This document shows, in pieces, positions 7,195 through 13,028 of a stretch of DNA of 13,447 nt; position 1 is the first letter of the stretch; every line of letters begins with the position of its first letter. The stretch is taken from contig DATFYM010000177.1 of assembly GCA_035315065.1 (NCBI GenBank), positions 1 to 13,447 on the forward strand, written 5' to 3'. A program made the translations under genes and the position numbers. This DNA comes from DATFYM01 sp035315065 (GTDB lineage Bacteria > Acidobacteriota > Terriglobia > UBA7540). The notes beneath the pieces were generated by a model. The model had not been told where the DNA came from, searched no databases, and saw only the letters and a program-made list of their open reading frames with translations.

Positions 7195-7308
7195 ATGAGT
7201 CGGGCTTGTCTTGAACGAAGGCGGAGGACGGCTCTTGAAGCAGAAGGTCGCCGCAAAGTAGTCTCTCTCAGGATCACGTTGGAGAAGTGCATGCCGAGGG
7301 AACGATGA
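7195..7308 (+). pseudogene. Short frame after the AAA+ gene, possible relic of its Fis-type HTH
   Basis: AGGAGG (7183-7188) overlaps the AAA+ gene stop and lies six bases before this ATG, so a 37-residue peptide could be translated by coupling. The reading (MSRACLERRRRTALEAEGRR at its start, ending in LRITLEKCMPRER) is very basic. Its spacing loosely recalls the ER..IE.AL.E..GRV and LGI..TLE.KI pattern of Fis-type HTH tails of sigma-54 activators, with the middle missing. It is in a different frame from the AAA+ domain. It could be an eroded frameshifted tail or a chance small ORF. Confidence 0.3.
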
Positions 7309-7377
7309 ATTGAGATTGATCTGGCTACGGTGAATTCGACCCCGAAGTGCTCTCCCTTCAAGAATTTGTCATAGGTT

Positions 7378-7402
7378 TTCGCGAAGTTCGCGAATTCGCG
7401 AA
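7378..7402. repeat. Three copies of the palindrome TTCGCGAA
   Basis: The self-complementary octamer TTCGCGAA occurs at 7378-7385, 7387-7394 and 7395-7402. The last two abut and form a perfect 16-bp palindrome (7387-7402). The cluster sits about 125 bp upstream of the next gene's preferred start in a 217-bp non-coding gap. It could be an operator or part of a dispersed repeat; no regulator can be assigned. Confidence 0.5.
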
Positions 7403-7525
7403 GAAATTGCGACTCCAGGATACGCGAGCCCGAGTGTTTTGAAGGGCTTACCGATGGCGCTTGGATTGCTGTCATCAACGGACGAAGGGCCAGAAAGAAA
7501 GGCCGAACGAAAAAGGAGAGAAGCC

Positions 7526-8236
7526 ATGGACAGAATGCTGGTAGTTGTTTTTGACACGGAAAGCAAAGCGTACGAAGGAAAGAAGGCGCTGGTGCAATTG
7601 GATAACGAGGGCAGCATTGTAGTCTACGCCGACGCCGTCGTAGCCAAAAATGCAGATGGCACCGCAACGGTCAAGCAGAGTGATGACCCGGGACCGCTCG
7701 GGACTCTGCTGGGGACCTCACTGGGAAGCCTCATCGGTCTCCTCGGCGGGCCCGTCGGCCTCGCGATTGGCGCGACGGCGGGGTTAGCTGCCGGCGGCAC
7801 GGTGGACTTGGGCAACGCCAGGGTCGGTGACGACTTCATCGACGACGTCAGCAAGAAACTGCTGCCGAACAGGTTCGCAGTGGTGGCGGAGATCCAAGAA
7901 GACTGGACCACTCCGGTGGACACCCGCATGGAAGCCATCGGCGGAACGGTATTCCGCCGGGCGCTGTCGGAAGTGAGGCAAACCGTTGACGACGAAGACG
8001 TCACGGCTATGAAAGCCGACCTCGCGCAAATGAAGGCCGAGCAAGCCAAGGCTCACGCCGACCGGAAAGCCAAGCTCCAGGAAAGGATCAACCAGCTCGA
8101 CTCCAAGATCCAAGCTCGGCTGGAGAAAGCCAAGGAGCAACGCCAGGCAGCGGAGCAACAGGCAAAGGCCAAGGTCGAAATTCTCAAGGCCAAGGCCGTC
8201 ACTTTGAAGGCCAAAGCGACAGAGACGCACAACTAG
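7526..8236 (+). CDS. DUF1269-like protein with glycine-rich membrane hairpin and C-terminal coiled coil
   Basis: The 236-residue protein opens with MLVVVFDTESKAYEG, a short alpha/beta segment like that of DUF1269 proteins, in which a ferredoxin-like fold surrounds a Gly-rich segment. Here a Gly/Leu/Ala stretch at about 57-91 (GTLLGTSLGSLIGLLGG onward) could form a membrane hairpin. A second alpha/beta part follows (100-150), then a long Lys/Glu/Ala/Gln coiled coil from about 160 to the end. The function of the family is unknown. The frame is open to an ATG at 7439, but the internal ATG at 7526 is preferred because AAGGAG lies seven bases before it and the homologous part begins there. The coiled coil suggests oligomerisation or a surface tether. 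Confidence 0.8.
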   Translation: MDRMLVVVFDTESKAYEGKKALVQLDNEGSIVVYADAVVAKNADGTATVKQSDDPGPLGTLLGTSLGSLIGLLGGPVGLAIGATAGLAAGGTVDLGNARVGDDFIDDVSKKLLPNRFAVVAEIQEDWTTPVDTRMEAIGGTVFRRALSEVRQTVDDEDVTAMKADLAQMKAEQAKAHADRKAKLQERINQLDSKIQARLEKAKEQRQAAEQQAKAKVEILKAKAVTLKAKATETHN

Positions 8237-8351
8237 CATCCGATGCACTATCGATCTGGCGCTCCTACCAACGTGGTCGAAGTCGCGGACTGGTTACATA
8301 TTTGATGGGAAGTACGTAACGGAGGCCGAACCATCTCGGGGGAGGTGTAGC

Positions 8352-9167
8352 ATGAATCCATTCAAAATACTTCGAAAGGCGCTCTGGTATGCCATAGCGG
8401 TGGGGTTGTGTCTGGCGGGAGCAGGAACCCTGGCGGCGCAAGGGCAAAAGCAGGACGAAGAAATGCAGATGGGCCAACAGGTCTTCGATCAACTGAAGGC
8501 CAAGGGCGAAATCGTCCAATCGTCACCCCTCTACGACACGTTGAATCCGATTGCCGACGCCATCACTCGGGCAGCCCAGCCCCGCTACAATCATCCGTTT
8601 AAGTTTTACCTGGTGCACGAGCCGCAACCAAACGCTTTTTCAGCTCCGGGCGGCAACGTGTATGTCGTCGATTCGCTCCTGTACTTCGTGAAGAACACTG
8701 ACGAGCTCGTCGGAACGCTGTCTCACGAGGTCTCCCACACCATCCATCACGACAGCATGACGTTGATGGAAAAGGAGCAGAAAATCGCGGAGCGGGAAAT
8801 CGCGGCCGCCGTGCTTCTGGGCGCCGATCGCTTCCAATTGTTGGGGATCGTCCTACTGGGGAAGCTCCATTCCCTAAGCTACTCCCGCGAAGATGAGTCA
8901 CGAGCGGACCTGACCGGCGCCGACATCTGTGCCACAACGGGATATAACCCGTACGGGTTGGTGTGGCTCTTTCAAGATTTCCAGAACGCCAAAATGGGGG
9001 ATGTTCCGCAGCTTCTGTCGGATCATCCCGGCAATCAGCAACGTGTCAATGCACTGGAGAAGCATTTCCGCGCCGATCCAGCGGTCTTTGGGAAGTTCAA
9101 CTCTGATCCAAAATCGGCGAGACCGATTTCGGTCCCGAAGAATTCCGCGGAGGTATTCCTGCGCTGA
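8352..9167 (+). CDS. Secreted M48-family zinc metalloprotease
   Basis: This 271-residue M48 peptidase resembles the periplasmic BepA/LoiP-like group, which degrades or helps assemble envelope proteins. It starts with a signal peptide (basic MNPFKILRK, hydrophobic core 11-28, likely cleavage near AAQ at 28-30). The zinc site is HEVSH (125-129) with active Glu126, and the third ligand is probably Glu182 in DESRAD. The upstream strand NAFSAPGGNVYV (94-105) is the typical M48 edge strand. A late SDHPGNQQRV motif (223-232) matches the usual C-terminal DHP..RV signature. No TPR domain follows, so the protein is shorter than BepA. GGAGG six bases before the ATG supports the start. It is probably in the same transcription direction as the DUF1269-like gene, 115 bp away. 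Confidence 0.93.
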   Translation: MNPFKILRKALWYAIAVGLCLAGAGTLAAQGQKQDEEMQMGQQVFDQLKAKGEIVQSSPLYDTLNPIADAITRAAQPRYNHPFKFYLVHEPQPNAFSAPGGNVYVVDSLLYFVKNTDELVGTLSHEVSHTIHHDSMTLMEKEQKIAEREIAAAVLLGADRFQLLGIVLLGKLHSLSYSREDESRADLTGADICATTGYNPYGLVWLFQDFQNAKMGDVPQLLSDHPGNQQRVNALEKHFRADPAVFGKFNSDPKSARPISVPKNSAEVFLR

Positions 9168-9168
9168 A

Positions 9169-9270
9169 AGCGGGCGAGGCTACTTCATTGGTATCGCGAT
9201 CGGCGTGGACCTCATCTTTGACGGCGGGGCCCTGGTAGCTGTCGGCGCCGCCACTCACAGCTTGTCCTAA
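9169..9270 (+). pseudogene. C-terminal relic resembling an HdeD/DUF308 membrane protein
   Basis: Just after the protease stop, a different frame reads GYFIGIAIGVDLIFDGGALV followed by AVGAATHSLS and a stop. This matches the last membrane helix and tail pattern of HdeD-type acid-resistance proteins (G..VGIDLIF.G..L..LA.A...). No start codon or earlier helices of that family are present, so it looks like the 3' end of a deleted gene. About 32 residues are too few for certainty. Confidence 0.45.
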
Positions 9271-9363
9271 GCGGAGACCGGCCGAGCTGCCGGATTGCCC
9301 CGTGGGGACCTGGCTTGAATGGTGTGGGATGGCGCAGAGGGTGGATATCGAAAGTAGAGCAGC

Positions 9364-10443
9364 ATGTTCAGAGTCGACGATCGTACCGGCAATGTCGTTA
9401 CCACCGTGGCGCTCTTCCTGATCGCAGCGACGATCCTCTATATCGCGCGTGGAGCTTTCCTCATTTTGGTGCTGTCCGTTCTCTTTGCCTACTTGCTCGA
9501 ACCGGCGGTCATGTTCATACAGCGGCGTTCGTGGCTGGGTCGGAAAAATCGTACGTGGGCGATTGCGCAGGTGTACTTGGCCGCGACTCTTGTGCTGGGC
9601 ACTATGGGGTACAGGTTAGGTCCACACCTTGCGGCGCAAATAAGGAGCCTGAATGCGGCTGTGCCCGAGCTCCTGCAAGATCTTTCCAGCGGAAAGCCTC
9701 CTGCTGCTCTGGTGGGCAAGCGTGGCTTGAGCGCGACCCAGCAACAGCGGATCCATGACCTGCTGGCCCGTAACCATGACTTCCTGGCGCATGTTTTCGA
9801 GCGCGGCGCGGCATCCATCGGGTATATCGTCGCCAGCGCCATCTGGCTTTTTCCCATTCCCATTTTGGCGGCCTTTATCTTGCGAGACGGACGGCCGATG
9901 GTGGATGCCCTGATCGAAGCCGTTGACCCCGGGCTGGACACACTGCCAACACGAATCCTGCGGCGGATTGATACGATGCTGGCCAAGTACATGCGCGCCC
10001 AGTTCATCCTGGCGGGCCTCTCCTTCGGCTTCTACAGCGCCTCCATGCTGGTCCTGAGATTCCCCTATGCGATCGCGCTGGGCCTTCTGGGAGGCGCTCT
10101 GGAATTCCTTCCCATGGTGGGATGGATTATTTCCGCCGCGGCTATTCTAACGGTCGGCTTCCTGACCCACTCCCACTGGATCTGGATGGCGGGACTGTTG
10201 GTGGCCTGGAGGCTGGTGCAGGATTATGTGAACTCGCCGCGCATTATGGGTAATAGTCTCGATCTACAGCCCCTGACCGTCGTATTTGCGCTCATGGTAG
10301 GAGGTCAGGTGGGAGGCATTGCGGGTGTGTACCTCTCGGTACCAATAGCCGCTGTGCTGCGAATCGTGTGGCTGGAATGTCTCGCAAGCCGGAAGCCCTC
10401 GCCGGCCCTTGCTGATCCGCCGCTCGTGCAAATGAAGGCATGA
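9364..10443 (+). CDS. AI-2E/PerM-family membrane transporter
   Basis: The 359-residue polytopic protein belongs to the AI-2E exporter family (PerM/TqsA-like), whose members have been linked to export of signals, Na+/H+ antiport or other solutes. Hydrophobic segments lie at about 11-28, 31-51, 66-84, 152-173, 212-231, 235-264, 272-287 and 303-335. A soluble loop with amphipathic helices lies between about 86 and 150. The family signature is clear near the C-terminus: SPRIMGNSLDLQPL (291-304) and then VGGQVGGIAGVYLSVPIAA. The start has only a weak purine-rich site (AAAGTAGAG) upstream. Its position after a protease and an HdeD-like relic suits an envelope-stress neighbourhood. The substrate cannot be predicted. 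Confidence 0.92.
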   Translation: MFRVDDRTGNVVTTVALFLIAATILYIARGAFLILVLSVLFAYLLEPAVMFIQRRSWLGRKNRTWAIAQVYLAATLVLGTMGYRLGPHLAAQIRSLNAAVPELLQDLSSGKPPAALVGKRGLSATQQQRIHDLLARNHDFLAHVFERGAASIGYIVASAIWLFPIPILAAFILRDGRPMVDALIEAVDPGLDTLPTRILRRIDTMLAKYMRAQFILAGLSFGFYSASMLVLRFPYAIALGLLGGALEFLPMVGWIISAAAILTVGFLTHSHWIWMAGLLVAWRLVQDYVNSPRIMGNSLDLQPLTVVFALMVGGQVGGIAGVYLSVPIAAVLRIVWLECLASRKPSPALADPPLVQMKA

Positions 10444-10860
10444 ATTGCTGCAAGCGCCGGAGTAATCTTGTCTTGCCGCCGCAGCGCGGCTATCCAGGCA
10501 GGCTTCCGAATCGAACACCATCGCGGAGCAGCTACAGCGCTTGACAGCAAAATGGGCCCGATTTGAGGTCTGCGGGTGTGCACCTCCGACGGCTTTCTGA
10601 TGTCGGGATGGTGGAATCCACTACGGGCTCGCCGACGATGGCTATTTCTTTCTCGACCAAGGAGAGATCTTCTGGGGTTCGGATTGGGTTCAAATTCGAT
10701 CCGGATTCATCCTGTCCGGCAGGACGATCGCGTCGCTGACGAAGGGATGTTTGACCATGTAGCCGGTGGGCGTCTCGCCTGGACGGTCTCGATCACGGCC
10801 TCGACCACGGTGTTCTCGACGCTGGTGTACTCGGGCGCCGGGCCTCCGTCTGCGTCGACT
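10444..10860. other. Gene-poor stretch with no assignable feature
   Basis: Frames on both strands here are short and mutually overlapping. The best plus-strand peptide (about 10601-10758, containing GYFFLDQGEIFWGSDWVQIR) has no start codon in frame after a TGA and no recognisable family. I see no tRNA, IS end or clear promoter. It is probably decayed coding DNA. Confidence 0.4.
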
Positions 10861-11066
10861 GCGCGTTGCGCCTCCGAAGTCCCAAGCAGCCGGAACAGTT
10901 CCGCGAAGTCTCCGTCTCTCGCGGCGGCCTTGTCATTCTGAGCGCAGCGAAGCCTGCCCTTGAGCGAAGCGAAGGGAATCCCTCTTCGACTCTGCCGGCG
11001 CGTGTTCAACGACGGTGTAGCTCGACTCGAACTGAAGCTCACGCAAGACTGTCGCGGATACCGAGC
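10861..11066 (-). pseudogene. Disrupted copy A of a duplicated small gene
   Basis: Two blocks (10861-10930 and 10990-11066) match copy B at 12183-12381 with few differences counted by eye (about 4 in 70 and 8 in 77). Read on the minus strand, the shared part encodes RELQFESSYTVVEHAP, then after the interruption a frame containing GDFAELFRLLGTSEAQRA. The middle 52 bases present in copy B are replaced by 59 unrelated bases that bring a stop. The family of the encoded peptide is not recognised. Confidence 0.6.
10931..10989. repeat. REP-like dispersed element inside copy A
   Basis: The 59 bases replacing the middle of copy A begin TGTCATTCTGAGCG and contain two near-identical 15-mers, TGAGCGCAGCGAAGC (10939) and TGAGCGAAGCGAAGG (10961), 22 bp apart. 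From memory, TGTCATTCTGAGCGAAGCGAAG-like sequences are abundant intergenic repeats in Acidobacteriota and some other phyla. That could not be checked here. Confidence 0.55.
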
Positions 11067-11069
11067 ACC

Positions 11070-11113
11070 AAGGGGCCGCTATAGCTGTAGCTGCGGCTAT
11101 TCGCTGGCCCCTT
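11070..11113. terminator. Long hairpin upstream of the brnT relic
   Basis: AAGGGGCC (11070-11077) and GGCCCCTT (11106-11113) are perfect arms. Nested inside are ATAGC (11081-11085) and GCTAT (11096-11100). No T tract follows on either strand, so this may be a structured repeat end rather than an intrinsic terminator. Confidence 0.35.
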
Positions 11114-11132
11114 ACCGTGGTAGTCTGCTATC

Positions 11133-11298
11133 GTGAAGTTTGAATGGAACCCCGAGAAGGCGCGGAGCAACCATACCAAGCACGAAGTCTCGTTCGACGA
11201 AGCCGTGACCGCGTTTGGCGACCCGTTGGCGGTCACGGATTGATCGCCCGGATCATTCTTGGGAAGAGTAGAGGCTCTTGATGGCAACGACATCATGA
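11133..11298 (+). pseudogene. brnT: BrnT-type toxin, N-terminal half, frameshifted
   Basis: The frame from a GTG at 11133 reads VKFEWNPEKARSNHTKHEVS and continues FDEAVTAFGDPLAVTD before a TGA at 11241. This matches the start of BrnT, the RelE-like ribonuclease toxin of the BrnT/BrnA type II system (typical pattern KFEWD..K...N..KHGVSFEEA...F.DPLA). Beyond the stop, the next frame gives IDRPDHSWEE, the expected continuation, then a TAG at 11269, RLLMATTS and a final stop at 11296-11298. So one frameshift and one nonsense change are visible. The C-terminal catalytic part and any BrnA antitoxin gene are absent. His-for-Leu/Ala and Glu-for-Gly changes in NHTKHEVS also suggest decay. Confidence 0.75.
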
Positions 11299-11317
11299 CG
11301 ATTGTGGGGGTGGCACT

Positions 11318-11731
11318 ATGAAGGAATACGACGCGATGGTTCGCATCATCCTGCAGTACTACCCTTCAGTGCAGGCGATCTACCTTTTCGGTACCCACGG
11401 CACGGGGGATGCGTGGCCCGACAGCGACGTAGATATTGCCCTCCTGCTGCCTCCGGAGCATAGCCGCCCGCAGCCGCACTTGATGCTGACCCCCTGCCAC
11501 GATGCGTTGGCGGACGCCCTGGGAAAGCCCGTGGACCTGCTGAACGTCAGGGAGGTCTCGACGGTTTTTCAAAAGGAGATCGTTCACTCCGGGCGGCGCC
11601 TCTACTGCACGGATGAGAATGCGGTCGCCGAATTTGAGATGCTGACACTTTCCCACTATCAAAAGCTGAACGAAGAGCGAAAAGCGATTCTCGATTCCTT
11701 TGAAGCGACGGGAAGGGCCTACGCGGTATGA
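11318..11731 (+). CDS. mntA: MntA-type minimal nucleotidyltransferase antitoxin
   Basis: The 137-residue protein is a MNT-domain nucleotidyltransferase, the antitoxin of the HEPN/MNT type VII system. Characterised MntA proteins add AMP to a tyrosine of HepT and so silence it. The active site is visible: LFGTHGTG (23-30), then PDSDVDIA with metal-binding Asp37 and Asp39, and the probable third acidic residue Asp73 in KPVDLL. The usual Gly-Ser of the GSx(n)DxD motif reads Gly-Thr (25-26). A C-terminal helix (about 105-130) likely contacts the toxin. Its TGA overlaps the ATG of the HEPN gene (ATGA), so the pair is translationally coupled with antitoxin first. A G-rich stretch (11306-11310) precedes the ATG. 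Confidence 0.88.
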   Translation: MKEYDAMVRIILQYYPSVQAIYLFGTHGTGDAWPDSDVDIALLLPPEHSRPQPHLMLTPCHDALADALGKPVDLLNVREVSTVFQKEIVHSGRRLYCTDENAVAEFEMLTLSHYQKLNEERKAILDSFEATGRAYAV

Positions 11732-12150
11732 ACGATGTGGTGATCAACAAAATTCAGAGCATTCAGCGCTGCGTTCGACGGGCAAGGGAAGAATACGAGG
11801 CTGATCCCGGCAGCTTTGCGAGCAACTACACGCGGCAGGACGCGGCGCTGCTGAACGTGGTGAGGGCGTGTGAGACGGCCATCGACTTGGCCAACCACAT
11901 CATCCGGGTCCACAAGCTGGGGATACCGGTATCGAGCGCAGACAGCTTCGAATTGCTCAAAGCCGAACGAATCATTAGCAGCCGGCTGGCGGAACGCATG
12001 AAGAGAATGGTGGGTTTCCGGAACACGGTGGTCCATCAGTACACGAAGGTAGATCTTGCAATCGTCGAGGCCGTCATCGTCACTGAATTGGATGAACTGC
12101 TGGCTTTTGTGGACCAGATCCGGCAGTACGTGAATGGCTCTCCGTCCTGA
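11728..12150 (+). CDS. hepT: HepT-type HEPN RNase toxin
   Basis: This 140-residue all-helical HEPN protein (DUF86/HepT family) pairs with the overlapping MNT gene. The catalytic motif RX4HXY is intact: Arg98, Asn99, His103 and Tyr105 in FRNTVVHQY. In characterised systems Arg and His cleave RNA and the Tyr is the residue AMPylated by MntA. The N-terminal helices include the conserved-type acidic and aromatic positions (EEYEADPGSF near 21-30) and the central ACETAIDLANHII segment (47-59) typical of the dimer core. Length is normal for the family. It ends four bases before the convergent stop of the copy B gene. Because both genes are complete with active-site residues, this pair looks functional. 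Confidence 0.92.
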   Translation: MNDVVINKIQSIQRCVRRAREEYEADPGSFASNYTRQDAALLNVVRACETAIDLANHIIRVHKLGIPVSSADSFELLKAERIISSRLAERMKRMVGFRNTVVHQYTKVDLAIVEAVIVTELDELLAFVDQIRQYVNGSPS

Positions 12151-12154
12151 ATTC

Positions 12155-12424
12155 TCAATATCGCCTTACGCCATCCTCGATCGCGCGCTGCGCTTCTGAA
12201 GTCCCAAGCAGCCGGAACAGTTCCGTGAAGTCTCCGTCTCTCGCGGCGGCCTGCAGCTTCTCAATCTGCTCCAGAGCGTGCCGTTCGATTTCCAACGCAA
12301 TCGGCTCTTCCGGCGCGTGTTCAACGACGGTGTAGCTCGACTTGAACTGGAGCTCCTGCGAGACTGTTGCGGATGCCGAGCGCCACCGCGTTCTGGCCCC
12401 AGGCCGCGGGAGTGAACTGTTCAT
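12155..12424 (-). CDS. Small hypothetical gene, intact copy B of the duplicated segment
   Basis: The frame reads from an ATG at 12424 for 89 residues. The part shared with copy A is SSYTVVEHAP and GDFTELFRLLGTSEAQRA. Between them is a helical segment EIERHALEQIEKLQAAARDG that copy A lacks. The frame is open further upstream to 12670, but that part looks like a different decayed gene, so the real start is uncertain. The family is not recognised. The size, charged helices and position between two toxin-antitoxin modules would suit a small antitoxin-like or orphan protein, but this is a guess. It converges with hepT. Confidence 0.4.
   Translation of the reverse strand: MNSSLPRPGARTRWRSASATVSQELQFKSSYTVVEHAPEEPIALEIERHALEQIEKLQAAARDGDFTELFRLLGTSEAQRAIEDGVRRY
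12183..12381. repeat. Direct-repeat copy B (partner of copy A)
   Basis: This segment is the counterpart of 10861-11066 in the same orientation, with matching outer blocks at 12183-12252 and 12305-12381. The two copies flank the brnT relic and mntA-hepT, about 1.3 kb apart. Homologous recombination between them could delete the cassette. Confidence 0.7.
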
Positions 12425-12683
12425 CTCGCTGGGGCGAGGCGACCATGGGTGGGTGAGGCCATTCTCTTTCCCGCCGCCATCGGCCCGTCGCGACCAGCAA
12501 GGTTCCACCCACCACGGTCGTCCCGCCGATGACCCCGTCGAGGACGATATAGAGAGCCATCTCCTCCAGTTGGCGGGAGGTATGAGATGATAGAGAAGAG
12601 CGAGCAACGTTCCGGTGAGCCAGGACGGGCGGCCCCACTCTATGTCGCGCACCCCGCGCGGTTCTCCCAAAGTTTAGGGTCAA
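12425..12683 (-). pseudogene. Possible membrane-protein fragment
   Basis: On the minus strand an ATG at 12561 preceded by GGAGGA starts MALYIVLDGVIGGTTVVGG and continues TLLVATGRWRREREW. This looks like one membrane helix with a positively charged end, as found at the start of some small multi-helix membrane proteins. The frame then runs out of phase over copy B and stops at 12321. It may be the 5' part of a truncated gene fused to the duplicated segment. No function is recognised. Confidence 0.3.
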
Positions 12684-12693
12684 AGAATTCGGC

Positions 12694-12699
12694 TATAAT
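12694..12699 (+). promoter_or_regulatory. Consensus -10 element of the second MNT/HEPN module
   Basis: A perfect TATAAT lies 17 bases before the ATG at 12717, and a GAGAGG site (12706-12711) lies between them. No good -35 is seen at 16-18 bp. The predicted leader is only about ten bases. Confidence 0.45.
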
Positions 12700-12716
12700 G
12701 TAGACGAGAGGCACTG

Positions 12717-13028
12717 ATGAATGCCATGGTTGAACAGAAGGTCCAAGATCTCTCGGCGATCTGCAACCGGCGAGCTGTGTGCCGACTGGCTCTGTTCGGC
12801 TCGGCAGCCAGCGGCCCCTTTGACCCTGCATCCAGCGATCTCGATTTTCTTGTCGAGTTCCAGCCGTTGAGCCCCACCCAGCATGCCGACCAGTACTTTG
12901 GACTACAAGAAGACCTGGAGCACCTTTTTGGCATGCCCGTTGAACTGGTCGAACCCGGCCCCATCCGCAATCCTTATTTTCGGCAGGCCATCGAAAAGAC
13001 CCAGGTACTCCTTTATGCTGCCGCTTGA
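12717..13028 (+). CDS. MNT-domain nucleotidyltransferase antitoxin of a second HEPN/MNT module
   Basis: The 103-residue protein is a minimal nucleotidyltransferase. It carries LFGSAASG (26-33) with the canonical Gly28-Ser29, then SSDLDFLVEF with Asp41 and Asp43, and MPVELVEP, where Glu76 takes the usual third acidic position. The tail IRNPYFRQAIEKTQVLLYAA is typical of this subgroup. It is the presumed antitoxin to the HEPN gene that overlaps its last 14 bases in another frame. GAGAGG five bases upstream supports the ATG at 12717; an ATG three codons later is an alternative. The protein belongs to a different MNT subgroup from the one at 11318, so the two modules are not a recent duplication. 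Confidence 0.92.
   Translation: MNAMVEQKVQDLSAICNRRAVCRLALFGSAASGPFDPASSDLDFLVEFQPLSPTQHADQYFGLQEDLEHLFGMPVELVEPGPIRNPYFRQAIEKTQVLLYAAA

Noticed and set aside
7439..7525. N-terminal extension of the DUF1269-like gene to an ATG at 7439
   Set aside because: The extension is charged low-complexity sequence with no ribosome site. The ATG at 7526 has AAGGAG at good spacing and begins the homologous region.
10601..10758. Plus-strand peptide containing GYFFLDQGEIFWGSDWVQIR
   Set aside because: There is no start codon after the preceding stop, and no family is recognised. It overlaps an equally plausible antisense reading, so it is not annotated as a gene.
10707..11042. 111-codon minus-strand frame containing GDFAELFRLLGTSEAQRA
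   Set aside because: It joins part of copy A to the REP-like insert in a changed frame. Comparison with copy B shows that it is a disrupted remnant, not an intact gene.
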